From an uncultured Opitutales bacterium (lineage in GTDB: Bacteria > Verrucomicrobiota > Verrucomicrobiia > Opitutales > Seribacteraceae), in NCBI GenBank assembly GCA_938091675.1, contig CALKMX010000037.1, positions 1 to 41,617 of the forward strand: DNA of 41,617 bases. The letters are read 5' to 3'. The notes beneath the pieces were generated by a model, which worked only from the letters and a program-made list of their open reading frames with translations, ran no database searches and was not told where the DNA came from. A program made the position numbers and the translations under genes. This document shows positions 7,973 to 16,777 of the stretch, one piece after another; positions within the stretch are counted from its first letter, which is position 1; each line of letters opens with the position of its first letter.

Positions 7973-10534
7973 TCACCCTCCGCGAAGCAACCGGGCGGGT
8001 TTTTCCCTCAGAGTCCGACGGGCAGCAAAATCTGCAGTAATGATGGACAGGGCAATCACGCTAAGCACAACAAGGAGCGGGAGGTCCCAGCGGAAACTCC
8101 AGACACGGTCGAAAACCACGACCGAGAGGAGGTAACTGCACCCAAGACTAAGCAAGGTGCCAATGAAGGCAGCTCCGCCCCCCAAAATGCCAAATTCGAT
8201 CCATACTTGCCGGCGCAATTGCTGGCTGGTACAGCCGAGGACTTTTTGCAGGTTTATTTCCCAACTTTGGCTGCGTGCTTTTTCCCTTACCACGCAGAAT
8301 AAAATGACCAAGCCGGCAAGTACGGAAAGGGTGGCCATCAATTGCAGGGCCCAAGTCATCTGCCCGACTACCTCTAAAATCTTTTTTCCCGTTCTTTCCA
8401 CATCGAGAATAGAAACGGTGGGGAATTCACGAACGATGGTGTTTTGGATCTGCTCTTTTTTTTGCTGGTTTAAATGATGCAAGGTGCCAAGAAAAGTCTT
8501 GGGTGCCTGATCGAGGACACCCGGTTGCATTTGCACGAAAAAATTGGGCTGAAAACTTGTCCATCTCACCCGGCGTAAATTTACCACCCTGGTATCGATA
8601 GGGATACCCGCAACCTCGATTCCCATACGGTCGCCCAGCTCCAGCCCCAACGCCTCGGCATATTTGTGTTCCACCGAAATTTCCGCCGGCTTGCCAGCTT
8701 CGGCATCATAGCGGCCGGAAAAGGGACGGCCGGCCAGGATCTGTTCGCTCTCCAATAAATGATCCCGGTAGCTCAAGTTGAAACTGCGGTTCCGAAAGGA
8801 GCTGCGGCGCTGTTCGTCCGGGTTGTTGAGTGCCTCATCCCGATGGATGGGTTTCTCATAGGGCATACCTTTTATGGTTTTTATTCGCCCCCGTACCCAG
8901 GGGGTAACATTGCCCAGAGTGGTTCCTTCTTTCTGTAAAAGAGCCTCCATGCCAGCCAGCTGCTCTTCCTGAAGGTCAAAAAGAAAGAGGCTGGGAAGGT
9001 CCCCCTTTGGATTATCCAGCCCAATTTCCTTGCCCAATCCATGGTGGGTTTGGGGAATCAGGGTGAGCAGGAGTGTCCCCAGTCCAATGCTCAGGAATCC
9101 AGTCAGTCCGCCTGCCCGGTTGCGGGCGAGGGAACGGACGGCCAGTCGAATGGGCAGCCTGGAACGGCCGAGCAATTTTTCTCCCATGGTAAATCCGAAA
9201 CGGGCGAGCAGATACAGCAGGAGGAGAGAACCGACAAAGCATCCAAAAAATACATTGGCCAGTTTATCGGAGTGTGCCTGGGTCAGGCATAGTACCCAAA
9301 ATGCGGCCAGGCCCGGGAGGGTGTGGAGGAAGCTCATTCCTGATGGTTTGGAACCCGGGCGAACTGCCTCATGGAACAGTTCCGACGGTCGCAAACGCAG
9401 GACTTTTCCGAGCGAGGGAAGGGCGAGCAAGCAACCGGACCCCATGGCCACGCCAAAGGTAAGCAGGATGGATCGGTAGCTCACCATCACTTCCACCTGA
9501 GTGGTGCCAAGTTCTGAAATGGTATGGCTCAGGGCGGGTAGAAAAAAGGAACAGGCAAGAATGGCGGGCAGGGCAGACAGGAAACCAAGCAGTGCGATTT
9601 GAAGGACGAAAATTTGCAAAGCGGTGGAACGCTTCACTCCCAGGCTTACCAGGGTGGCAAGCTCTGGCAGTCGGTGATTGAGAAATCCATGAAAGAGGAA
9701 TCCGCTGCCCAGGCAGGCGAGAAAGAGTGCCACTAAAGAGACGAGGGAAAGGAAGTCAGACAGGTACCGTAAAAGGCGGCCTGCCCGATGACCAGCCTGC
9801 CGATGGGTGTAGGTGCGGATTTCTGGCGATTGAATTACCCGTTCCAGTCCCTTGCCAAAAAGCTCGGAGTCCGCCCCATCGGGCAGACAAAAGAGGTGGG
9901 TATAGAATGCCAGACTGCCCGGGCCGAGAAGTTTGGTATCTTGGAGAAATTCCCGGCTGATAAATACCTTGGGGGCAAGGTCAGTGGGCTGAAAGGTAAG
10001 TCCGGTTTCTTCAACGATCAGGTCGGAGATTTGAAATGATGTCTTTCCCAGTTGTAGTTGATCACCAAGCCCGATCCCGAGCTGTGCCCGTGCTTCTGGG
10101 TAGATCCATGCCTGTTTTTGCTCGTGCAACAGCCCGATCTCATTTCCCCTGAGCTCACCCCCATTTTGAAGTTTGAACGAACCATGAAATGGGAACCCAG
10201 GGTCAAAGGCTACGACTTTGACCAAACGGCTAAGCCCGGTGGGTCCGGCGGCCATGGAAAAGAAATCCACCGCCACCGCCTCTTTGGTGCCGGAGGGCAG
10301 GGTGCTGCGGGCTTTTGCTAATTCCTCATCGGTTATACTTCTTCGTGCTCGGAGGGCGAGGTCGGCCCCGAGTAATTCCCTGGATTCATTTACCATCTTT
10401 GATTCAATGGACTCCCGAAAGGCGTCCACCACCACAAATCCTGCGAGTCCAAGAGCGAGGTTTAGGGAGTAAAAAAAACAGAAGGACCGGCTGTTGCGTA
10501 TCTCCCGCCAGGCCTGGCGAAAAATAAATTTCAT
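7973..10534 (-). CDS. ABC transporter permease, FtsX/YbbP-like
   Basis: Large inner-membrane permease (853 residues from this start) of the MacB/FtsX type, the partner of the ATPase encoded just upstream. An N-terminal helix (about 15-35) is followed by a large extracytoplasmic domain. Helix clusters around 245-400 and 435-500, a second periplasmic domain and a final cluster after about residue 730 follow, the two-FtsX-domain layout of YbbP. The start MKFIFRQAWREIRN at 10534 overlaps the ATPase stop as ATGA, showing translational coupling. Upstream in-frame codons lie within the ATPase gene and encode Pro/Arg-rich sequence that does not look like a protein start. E. coli YbbAP is proposed to extrude hydrophobic compounds; the substrate here is not known. 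Confidence 0.9.
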   Translation of the reverse strand: MKFIFRQAWREIRNSRSFCFFYSLNLALGLAGFVVVDAFRESIESKMVNESRELLGADLALRARRSITDEELAKARSTLPSGTKEAVAVDFFSMAAGPTGLSRLVKVVAFDPGFPFHGSFKLQNGGELRGNEIGLLHEQKQAWIYPEARAQLGIGLGDQLQLGKTSFQISDLIVEETGLTFQPTDLAPKVFISREFLQDTKLLGPGSLAFYTHLFCLPDGADSELFGKGLERVIQSPEIRTYTHRQAGHRAGRLLRYLSDFLSLVSLVALFLACLGSGFLFHGFLNHRLPELATLVSLGVKRSTALQIFVLQIALLGFLSALPAILACSFFLPALSHTISELGTTQVEVMVSYRSILLTFGVAMGSGCLLALPSLGKVLRLRPSELFHEAVRPGSKPSGMSFLHTLPGLAAFWVLCLTQAHSDKLANVFFGCFVGSLLLLYLLARFGFTMGEKLLGRSRLPIRLAVRSLARNRAGGLTGFLSIGLGTLLLTLIPQTHHGLGKEIGLDNPKGDLPSLFLFDLQEEQLAGMEALLQKEGTTLGNVTPWVRGRIKTIKGMPYEKPIHRDEALNNPDEQRRSSFRNRSFNLSYRDHLLESEQILAGRPFSGRYDAEAGKPAEISVEHKYAEALGLELGDRMGIEVAGIPIDTRVVNLRRVRWTSFQPNFFVQMQPGVLDQAPKTFLGTLHHLNQQKKEQIQNTIVREFPTVSILDVERTGKKILEVVGQMTWALQLMATLSVLAGLVILFCVVREKARSQSWEINLQKVLGCTSQQLRRQVWIEFGILGGGAAFIGTLLSLGCSYLLSVVVFDRVWSFRWDLPLLVVLSVIALSIITADFAARRTLREKPARLLRGG

Positions 10535-11208
10535 GAATTGAATTCTGCCAAAGCCCCATCCTTGAGCAGGAGGGCACGGTCGCAACGCTCGGCAAGGTCG
10601 CGGTTGTGGGTAACCAGCAAAAGGGTGATGTTGAATTCGTTGCACAAGTTGAACAGCAGATCCATTACCTCCACCCCGGTTTTTTGGTCAAGATTACCGG
10701 ATGGTTCGTCGGCCAGGACCAGGGGTGGACGGTTGATTAGGGCCCGGGCAATCGCGACTCGTTGGCACTCGCCACCCGACATTTCCGAAGGAAAGTGAGC
10801 TGCCCGGTGTCCAAGACCCACATCCTCCAATGCGTTGCGGGCAAGATCAGGAAAGTCTGTTGCCCCAAGTATTTCAAGGGGGAGTCCCACATTTTCGACC
10901 GCATTGAGGTTTCGCATCAGGTGGTATTGCTGAAAGACGATGCCGAGTTTTTCGGAACGAATCTGTGAACGATCATCCTCACTTTGCTTAGCCAGGTCCA
11001 TTCCATCGATTTCCACCGTGCCGGTGTCCGGATTGTCCAATCCGGCAAGAAGGGAAAGCAGGGTGGATTTACCGCAACCACTGGGTCCAAGAATGGCAAT
11101 TTTCTCACCCTTTTCCGCTTGGATACTGAGGTCCCGGAGTACCTCCACGCACTGATTGCCCTGTTGGAAGGATTTGCAGACGCAGTTTACTCGAAGGATT
11201 GGATTCAT
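10531..11208 (-). CDS. ABC transporter ATP-binding protein, YbbA/LolD-like
   Basis: Cytoplasmic ATPase that drives the FtsX-type permease encoded directly downstream. Visible motifs are Walker A GPSGCGKST (about residues 41-49), Q-loop VFQQYH, signature SGGECQRVAIARAL, Walker B LVLADEPSGNLD and the H-loop LLVTHN. The start at 11208 (MNPILRVNCVCKSF) gives 225 residues, the usual YbbA/LolD/MacB-domain length, and lies one base after the stop of the GDSL lipoprotein gene. A longer frame to 11256 would overlap that gene by 47 bp and is less likely. The stop overlaps the permease start as ATGA. Association with a TesA-like gene supports YbbA rather than LolD. Confidence 0.94.
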   Translation of the reverse strand: MNPILRVNCVCKSFQQGNQCVEVLRDLSIQAEKGEKIAILGPSGCGKSTLLSLLAGLDNPDTGTVEIDGMDLAKQSEDDRSQIRSEKLGIVFQQYHLMRNLNAVENVGLPLEILGATDFPDLARNALEDVGLGHRAAHFPSEMSGGECQRVAIARALINRPPLVLADEPSGNLDQKTGVEVMDLLFNLCNEFNITLLLVTHNRDLAERCDRALLLKDGALAEFNS

Positions 11209-11209
11209 T

Positions 11210-11905
11210 TCAGGTTTGGGGAAGGAGTTTAACCAAGTGTTGATGCACAGTTTCACAAATTACTTTATGCCCCAGGGGATTAGGGTGGATACGGTCGGGC
11301 AGGTTCATCTCCGGTATCCCCCCTACGCCTTCGAGAAGAAAAGGGAGCAGGGGAATCTCGAATTCCTCGGCCAGTTCGGGGAATATTTGCTCAAACTCTT
11401 TGGTGTATGGGGATCCGTAATTGGGGGGGAGTTTCATCCCGGCGAGCATAACCGGGACATTTTTTTCAAGAGCTTTTTGGAGGATTTTTTTAAGGCTTTG
11501 TTTGGATTCGTGGGGGGGGATGCCCCGCAAACCATCGTTTCCCCCCAGGGCAACGATCAGAAAATCGGGCGGTGATTTCATGTGCCATGCTATACGGGAT
11601 GCCCCTCCGCTGGTGGTGGATCCGGTCACCCCGCCATTGATCACCTCGTATCGCTGGTATTCCTCCTGATTTCCCTGGTTGAGCTTTTGTTCGAGCAGGG
11701 AGGGGTAGGACTGTGCGGGAGATACTCCGTACCCTTCGGTCAGAGAATCTCCAAGCACGAGGATACGAAAGGGTTTTACCGAGGAGCTTTCGCTCGCAGG
11801 ATATGGTTCTGAAAGCTGTTGGTCGGCACGATCGGTGCATCCAATAAGGAAAAGGGAAAGCAGGAAGGAAGACCAAAGGTTTGCCCGGTGATGATATTTT
11901 GACAT
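11210..11905 (-). CDS. GDSL-type esterase/lysophospholipase lipoprotein (TesA-like)
   Basis: SGNH hydrolase predicted to cleave acyl or aryl esters, thioesters or lysophospholipids at the cell envelope. Block I is LGDSLTEGYG with nucleophile Ser54, the oxyanion residues are near G91-G92 and N123 (GGND), and block V is DRIHP with Asp204 and His207, completing the triad. The N-terminus has a signal with lipobox LIGC (C23), so the mature protein should be a lipoprotein. E. coli TesA is instead a soluble periplasmic enzyme. It is the first gene of a tight operon with the ybbA- and ybbP-like genes (1 bp, then an ATGA overlap). In E. coli tesA is transcribed divergently from ybbAP; here all three are co-oriented. 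Confidence 0.92.
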   Translation of the reverse strand: MSKYHHRANLWSSFLLSLFLIGCTDRADQQLSEPYPASESSSVKPFRILVLGDSLTEGYGVSPAQSYPSLLEQKLNQGNQEEYQRYEVINGGVTGSTTSGGASRIAWHMKSPPDFLIVALGGNDGLRGIPPHESKQSLKKILQKALEKNVPVMLAGMKLPPNYGSPYTKEFEQIFPELAEEFEIPLLPFLLEGVGGIPEMNLPDRIHPNPLGHKVICETVHQHLVKLLPQT

Positions 11906-11942
11906 ATATAATTTCTATGTCCGTTTCCCAACCTCATCTTTC

Positions 11943-12365
11943 ATGAGCCTGTTTCTCGAACTTTTACATGAGCATGGGTTGAGCATCGATTTTGCCATGT
12001 TTATACTAATAGGACTGGTACAGGTAGTCGTCTACCCGGTTTTTCGCGAAATCCCTCCTGATCGCTTTGCTAAATGGCATCCCCGGTATTGCAACCAGAT
12101 TGGATGGTTCGTTTTACCGTTGATGTTTCTTCAGTTAATAAATTCCGCATCCTCCTGTTTTTTTATCGGGGATGACCTTTGCTGGGCTCATTTACTCTGT
12201 GTGCTCTTTGCCTGGTTGGTCACCTTTGTTGTCTCCGCGCCCTGCCACCGCAGATTAATGCGGGAAGGGAAGACAGATCGAATGGTTGAGCGTTTGATTC
12301 GTACAAACCGTTGGCGGGTTGTTGCCTGGTCTGCCACCTTGGTTATTTCCTGGTTACAGTACTGA
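11943..12365 (+). CDS. Small four-helix membrane protein (DUF1772-like pattern)
   Basis: A 140-residue integral membrane protein with four hydrophobic helices (about 15-33, 53-68, 80-99 and 122-139). Between helices 3 and 4 is SAPCHRRLMREGKT...LIRTNRWRVVAW. This resembles the P-x-H ... L-x-x-G ... TNWxR.xxW pattern of DUF1772/anthrone-oxygenase-like proteins; this is a resemblance by eye only. Its stop overlaps the next start as TGATG, so translation is coupled to the DUF2256 gene and then the photolyase. The start lies only 37 bp from the divergent TesA-like gene. No function can be assigned, but co-translation suggests a link to the photolyase module. Confidence 0.8.
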   Translation: MSLFLELLHEHGLSIDFAMFILIGLVQVVVYPVFREIPPDRFAKWHPRYCNQIGWFVLPLMFLQLINSASSCFFIGDDLCWAHLLCVLFAWLVTFVVSAPCHRRLMREGKTDRMVERLIRTNRWRVVAWSATLVISWLQY

Positions 12366-12508
12366 TGGGCATGAAGAAATCCCGGTTGGAGGTGAAGGAT
12401 TGTCTTCGTTGTGGCCGGCCTTTTCGCAACCGGAAAAAATGGATACTTCGGGGGATTTGGAACCAGGTTGTTTACTGTTCGGAAAAATGCCGACGATCAA
12501 AGGGGTAA
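12365..12508 (+). CDS. DUF2256 zinc-ribbon-like small protein
   Basis: A 47-residue basic protein (45 if started at 12371, MKKSRLEV). It carries two cysteine pairs, CLRCGRPF and YCSEKCRR, separated by a RKKW..RGIW segment. This is the C-x2-C ... C-x3-C arrangement of DUF2256, which is commonly found beside cryptochrome/photolyase genes. The ATG at 12365 overlaps the preceding stop as TGATG, and the 3' end overlaps the start of the photolyase frame by about 22 bp. The cysteines probably bind zinc. The role is unknown; the conserved neighbourhood suggests an accessory to the flavoprotein. Confidence 0.88.
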   Translation: MGMKKSRLEVKDCLRCGRPFRNRKKWILRGIWNQVVYCSEKCRRSKG

Positions 12509-14040
12509 AGGAGTCCGCGGTTCTCCGGACGGTTTGGTGGATCAAAAGAGATATCCGGATATCAGATAATCACTGCCTTTATCTAGCCAGTGAATCATCG
12601 GAAGAGGTGATCCCTTTTTTTTGCTGGGAGCCCGGTGTGGTGAATGCAGAGGATTATGGGACATTTCATTTGCAAGCCCAGTGGCAGGCAGTTAGGGGAC
12701 TGTCCGCCAGTCTGCAAAAGCGGGGATCTGGTTTGGTCGAGCGGATGGGAGAAGTGGTGAGTGAGTTGGACGCTCTCTTTGCCCAAGTCCCTTTTCAAAG
12801 ACTTCGCTCCTACCAGGAAACCGGAAACGATCTTACTTTCCGCCGGGACCGGGCAGTCCGTGCATGGTGCCGTGATAAAGGGGTAGAGTGGGTGGAGTCG
12901 GTTGGATCCACCGTGATTCGTGGCTTGTCTGCCGAGCAAAAAAGAACTCACCAGGGAAAGGGGCCAAGGGGCAGGCTTGCGGTCTTACCAATCCCCGGAA
13001 ATCTGCGACCACCCAAGGATAAATCGATATTTTCCCATCCCCGGGGATGGGAAGAATTGACAGCCTCATTCCCCCTTTTATCCGCTCCCCTTTCTTCTGC
13101 CCTGCAAACCGTAAACGAAGGTGCGGCATGGGATACCCTGTCATCATTTTTAAGCGAACGTGGGCTCGCTTACTCTGGCGGGATCTCTTCTCCCAATACC
13201 GCTTTTTCAGCAGGCTCGAGGCTTTCCCCCCATCTTGCATGGGGGACGATCAGTCCTGGAAGTGTATTTCGAGCACTGGATCAAAAGAGGGAACAATTAA
13301 ATGCACAAAGAGCCCCCAGTCCCTGGAAGAGGAGCCTGAGTGCTTTTGAATCCCGGCTTCATTGGCGAGATCATTTCGTGCAGCGTCTCGAGGGGAGTCC
13401 CCAGATGGAGTTTTCTGCAATCAATCCATCCTTTGATAGAGTTGAATATGAGAATAACCCTGAGTTTCTAACTGCCTGGATCGATGGACGGACAGGTTTC
13501 CCCATGATTGATGCCTGTATGAGATGCTTGGGTGAGACTGGTTTTATGAACTTCCGGATGCGGGCAATGGTGGTGAGTTTTGCCTGTTTCGGGCTGCATC
13601 TTTCCTGGCGAACGATCCATGGTCCACTGGCCCAGGTTTTCCTGGACTATGAACCGGGGATTCATCTGTCCCAGTTGCAAATGCAGGCTGGTATCACCGG
13701 GATAAATGCCATCCGGGTATACAGTCCAGCCAAGCAATTTCTGGATCATGACAAGGAAGGCTCATTTGTCAGGCGATGGGTGCCCGAACTTAGGGATCGA
13801 ACGGCAGTGGAAATTGCTCATGCCGGGGAGATTGACCTACCTGATTACTATCCGCCAATCATCTCCTTGAAGGAGAGGACCCGGAAGATGAAGGAACAGA
13901 TATTTTCCATCCGCAAGAGCGAGTCCGCCCAAAAATCCGCAAGGATAACCTTGCAAAAACACGGATCGAGAAAGCGCACAAACCTTGGCACTAAGAGCAA
14001 GGCTGCAGATGGCGGGCAATTGGCCCTGTTTAAGGATTGA
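12487..14040 (+). CDS. Cryptochrome/deoxyribodipyrimidine photolyase family protein
   Basis: A 517-residue flavoprotein with an N-terminal antenna-binding Rossmann domain (TVWWIKRDIRISDNHCL) and a C-terminal FAD-binding helical domain (SAGSRLSPHLAWGTIS, FESRLHWRDHF, WIDGRTGFPMIDACMR, GFMNFRMRAM, IRVYSPAKQ, FVRRWVPEL). It could repair pyrimidine dimers with light or act as a light sensor. Mapping on E. coli photolyase by eye, the Trp nearest FAD (W382) is Leu397, W359 is kept (W374) and W306 is Tyr321. The substrate-site Trp277 is kept in LHWRDHF. The ATG at 12487 is the only ATG, GTG or TTG near the domain start and overlaps the DUF2256 gene. The 3' end overlaps the convergent neighbour by 11 bp. 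A basic tail rich in Lys and Arg follows the FAD domain. Confidence 0.93.
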   Translation: MPTIKGVKESAVLRTVWWIKRDIRISDNHCLYLASESSEEVIPFFCWEPGVVNAEDYGTFHLQAQWQAVRGLSASLQKRGSGLVERMGEVVSELDALFAQVPFQRLRSYQETGNDLTFRRDRAVRAWCRDKGVEWVESVGSTVIRGLSAEQKRTHQGKGPRGRLAVLPIPGNLRPPKDKSIFSHPRGWEELTASFPLLSAPLSSALQTVNEGAAWDTLSSFLSERGLAYSGGISSPNTAFSAGSRLSPHLAWGTISPGSVFRALDQKREQLNAQRAPSPWKRSLSAFESRLHWRDHFVQRLEGSPQMEFSAINPSFDRVEYENNPEFLTAWIDGRTGFPMIDACMRCLGETGFMNFRMRAMVVSFACFGLHLSWRTIHGPLAQVFLDYEPGIHLSQLQMQAGITGINAIRVYSPAKQFLDHDKEGSFVRRWVPELRDRTAVEIAHAGEIDLPDYYPPIISLKERTRKMKEQIFSIRKSESAQKSARITLQKHGSRKRTNLGTKSKAADGGQLALFKD

Positions 14041-15037
14041 GCCCTTTTCCCGCTTTTAGATCACAGCGTAAATCCTCCATCGAAACCAGACCCCTCAGCC
14101 ACTTTCTGGGAACCCCACAAGCCAGACCGAGTGAACCGCCCACCGCCACGGCCCGGTGACAATTATCTCCCCCGCACTTGGCATTCTGGAGTAGGGCGAG
14201 GGTGAAATCATCGTGGTATTTCCATACGAAATAGAGCGAGGCAACAAAGGATTCAGGCAGGTAGCATGCGGTGGAAAGTTTTTCGCCGACCACTACCCGG
14301 TCTGGCAGATCCACCCAGTTCATGAACTTGGAAACTGAAACTCCGGGGATGGGAAGTTCTGCGAGAACCTTGCGAATGGGAGTTCCGTCATTTGCATGGA
14401 GGAGAATACGGGTAAAGTCGGCTGCTGCCCGGAGCGAATGTTCATGGTCATGAGTTGCCCGCACCAGTGAAACTGCGTGTTGCACAAGGGTGGGCGGATC
14501 GGTCACCCCAAGAGCTTCCAACCCTGCCAGTAACCCAGGGATTAAGCAAAGGGCACCAATGTGGAGATCAGGGGAGGCACAGGAATTTAATTTTTTCCCA
14601 CGGGCATACTGGGTGAAAAAATTCCGATGATATTCCTCAACATATGTATCGCGATGCCAACCGGGGGTGAGCATTACCTCGGCATACCGACTGAGCCATT
14701 CATCGAGGTCGTATTCACCCCGCAGGATGATCCATCGGTACAGCTCCACAGAAAGTCTGTAATTGAGGGTATTTTCCCCCGCTTGGAGAAATTGGTGGTA
14801 GTGTACGCCCTTTTTGCCCCAGTGTTGCTTTTGTTCTCTTAAAATATCGGCTTTTGGACTGATTGGATCGTAGGATGATCTCCACAATATACTGTCGGGA
14901 TGTGGGTTTCGGGGAGGCACATAATCGTAAAAGTCCCCGTAGTCCCTGTCCAGGCTGTTGCGGTCATAATACCAGTGTACCGGCATCGCGATGGCATCGC
15001 CAACCAGGGAACCAAGAAATGCGTTTTGCATGCTCAT
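14030..15037 (-). CDS. ADP-ribosylglycohydrolase (DraG/ARH) family protein
   Basis: Predicted to remove ADP-ribose from proteins or small molecules. The N-terminus FLGSLVGDAIAMPVHWYYD matches the family start. GENTLNYRLSVEL and CGGDNCHRAVAVGGSLGLACG correspond to the two conserved helices that hold the dinuclear metal site. In canonical members the second motif is GGDTDT; here it is GGDNCH, so one metal-ligand Asp is replaced. This is either a subfamily trait or reduced activity. The start at 15037 (MSMQNAFLG) is chosen by homology; an upstream extension to 15085 would run into the divergent deacetylase gene. The gene shares a short divergent region with that gene and overlaps the photolyase tail to tail. 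Confidence 0.88.
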   Translation of the reverse strand: MSMQNAFLGSLVGDAIAMPVHWYYDRNSLDRDYGDFYDYVPPRNPHPDSILWRSSYDPISPKADILREQKQHWGKKGVHYHQFLQAGENTLNYRLSVELYRWIILRGEYDLDEWLSRYAEVMLTPGWHRDTYVEEYHRNFFTQYARGKKLNSCASPDLHIGALCLIPGLLAGLEALGVTDPPTLVQHAVSLVRATHDHEHSLRAAADFTRILLHANDGTPIRKVLAELPIPGVSVSKFMNWVDLPDRVVVGEKLSTACYLPESFVASLYFVWKYHDDFTLALLQNAKCGGDNCHRAVAVGGSLGLACGVPRKWLRGLVSMEDLRCDLKAGKGLNP

Positions 15038-15109
15038 GATAAACAGGTTAGTTAGGATCGAAGGATGGACAACTCGGACGGTCATGAAAATTCTCTGCCA
15101 AGCACAAGC

Positions 15110-16039
15110 ATGGTCTTGTATTATGATGAGATTTATTCATCCGGGCTCGACCGGACCGCCCGTTTCCCCGTGGACCGTTATCGCCGGATAGCAGAACAAC
15201 TCAGGCGGGATGATGTGGAGGGCTTGATTCAAATAAAAAAGCCCCGCCTTGCCACACGGGAGGAGATTTTACTGGCCCATGATCCTGACTATGTGGACCG
15301 TTTTCTCGGTCGGGACTTACGAGAGGATGAAATACGCCGGATTGGACTTCGCCCATGGAAACCGGAAATCGTGGAGCGTACCATGCGCCTGGTGGGTGGT
15401 GCGGTCGAGGGGCTGGACTTGTTAGGCAGCGGGGCTCCCCTTGCCGGCAATATGGCAGGGGGTACCCATCATGCATTTCGTGGGGAGGGGGCTGGCTATT
15501 GTATTTTTAATGATTTGGCTGTTTGTGCGGAAATTGCCCTCGGGCGTGGACAAGCCAGTCGAATCCTCGTGCTTGACCTTGATGTCCACCAGGGGGATGG
15601 AACGGCCGAAATTTTTCGGGAGGATGACCGGGTGTTCACCGTATCCATCCATGGGCAGGACAATTTTCCCTTCCGTAAGAAAAAAAGTGATCTTGATATC
15701 GGTCTGCCCAAGGGTACAGAGGACCAAGAATTTCTTGGCGTGCTTGATCGTGCCCTTGCCCAATTAAGCAAGGTTCCCTTTGATATGGTTTTTTATCAAG
15801 CGGGAGTGGATGGTTTGAGATATGATGCCCTTGGGCTGTTGAACCTAAGCCGGGAAGGAATGAGGCAACGCAATGAGCGGGTGTTCGAGTGGCGTAGGGA
15901 ACTTGAAGTTCCCATGCTTTTGTTCATGGGTGGGGGATATTCCGACCCCATTGATCACACGGTGGATGCATTTACGGATTTGTTCCTTGGGGCTGGCCGT
16001 GAGTACCGGTTGGCAATTGCGCAATCAGGCCGAGTCTGA
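15110..16039 (+). CDS. Histone deacetylase/AcuC-like family amidohydrolase
   Basis: Zinc-dependent deacetylase of the HDAC/AcuC/acetylpolyamine amidohydrolase superfamily, probably class IV-like. It begins with LYYDEIYSSG....RFPVDRYRRI. The active-site His pair is in GGTHHAFRGEGAGYCIFND, the metal ligands in LDLDVHQGDGT, and the third Asp in YQAGVDGLRYD. The length of about 309 residues fits single-domain bacterial members. The start is uncertain: ATG 15110 fits the conserved N-terminus, whereas ATG 15065 has AGGA seven bases upstream and would add 15 residues. It is divergent from the ADP-ribosylglycohydrolase-like gene and overlaps the following membrane-protein gene by 15 bp at the 3' ends. 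Likely substrates are acetylated proteins or small amines. Confidence 0.92.
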   Translation: MVLYYDEIYSSGLDRTARFPVDRYRRIAEQLRRDDVEGLIQIKKPRLATREEILLAHDPDYVDRFLGRDLREDEIRRIGLRPWKPEIVERTMRLVGGAVEGLDLLGSGAPLAGNMAGGTHHAFRGEGAGYCIFNDLAVCAEIALGRGQASRILVLDLDVHQGDGTAEIFREDDRVFTVSIHGQDNFPFRKKKSDLDIGLPKGTEDQEFLGVLDRALAQLSKVPFDMVFYQAGVDGLRYDALGLLNLSREGMRQRNERVFEWRRELEVPMLLFMGGGYSDPIDHTVDAFTDLFLGAGREYRLAIAQSGRV

Positions 16040-16693
16040 CTCCTGGGTTGCCGCTTTTTCGGGCGGAGAATTTTCGACTTTTGTTTTATCAGAAGGGAAT
16101 AGTTTTCTGAATAGAGAGTATAAAAAAAGACCAACATGCAGGCAGGTGGGCAGGGCAGCGGATACCCCCATGATCAGACCAAAATAGATATTTTTTGCAT
16201 TCTCACGCCCGGTGGGGTCTTGGATTGCCTGAATCGCCCGGTTGGTGTACTTCGTTCCCCGCTCAGCGAGTTGTTCGGGGGCAGTTTCCCACAGGCTGAT
16301 CATCCACCCACTGAAGGTAAAGACGAACAGTACCCAGAAAGTTGCCAGCACTGCGATTACCAAATCCAGGGATAAGTGAAAGATGTACTCCGATGTTTTG
16401 GATGATGAAAGAGCCCGCCGAATGATCCAAATAGTCACAAAGAATGAAAGGCTGTCGAAAAGGGCACCCAAAAAACCAACTGGAATTTGCAACTTTACAT
16501 AATGGGCGGCTTCGTGAGTCATCATGTAGTGTGGAAAGGCCGTAAATATTGCCCACCAGTAGCAGGAAATATTTAATAAAACGAAAAACCCAAACAGAAT
16601 GGGGAAGAATATTTTGAGCGATCCGCGCTGGCGTTCATAAAGGTCGAGCACCTGATGCAAAGCGTCCCGCCACAGTTGAATGATTCCGTCCAC
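16025..16693 (-). CDS. Hypothetical four-helix membrane protein
   Basis: About 222 residues with hydrophobic segments near residues 28-50, 70-100, 108-133 and 175-197, and a charged C-terminal tail (DKTKVENSPPEKAATQ). I do not recognise the family. The start is taken as the GTG at 16693 (VDGIIQLWRDALHQVL), which gives a normal amphipathic cytoplasmic N-terminus. A TTG at 16756 would add 21 residues including a CxVCDC stretch that looks untranslated. It is convergent with the deacetylase and divergent from the NPF-motif protein. No motif suggests an activity. Confidence 0.75.
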   Translation of the reverse strand: MDGIIQLWRDALHQVLDLYERQRGSLKIFFPILFGFFVLLNISCYWWAIFTAFPHYMMTHEAAHYVKLQIPVGFLGALFDSLSFFVTIWIIRRALSSSKTSEYIFHLSLDLVIAVLATFWVLFVFTFSGWMISLWETAPEQLAERGTKYTNRAIQAIQDPTGRENAKNIYFGLIMGVSAALPTCLHVGLFLYSLFRKLFPSDKTKVENSPPEKAATQESDSA

Positions 16694-16777
16694 ATCCCCC
16701 AAGTAACAAGATCTGCAGTCGCATACAATGCAGATCTGCTTGATTGTAGTGGACAAAGACTACTAAAAGAGGGGGGA

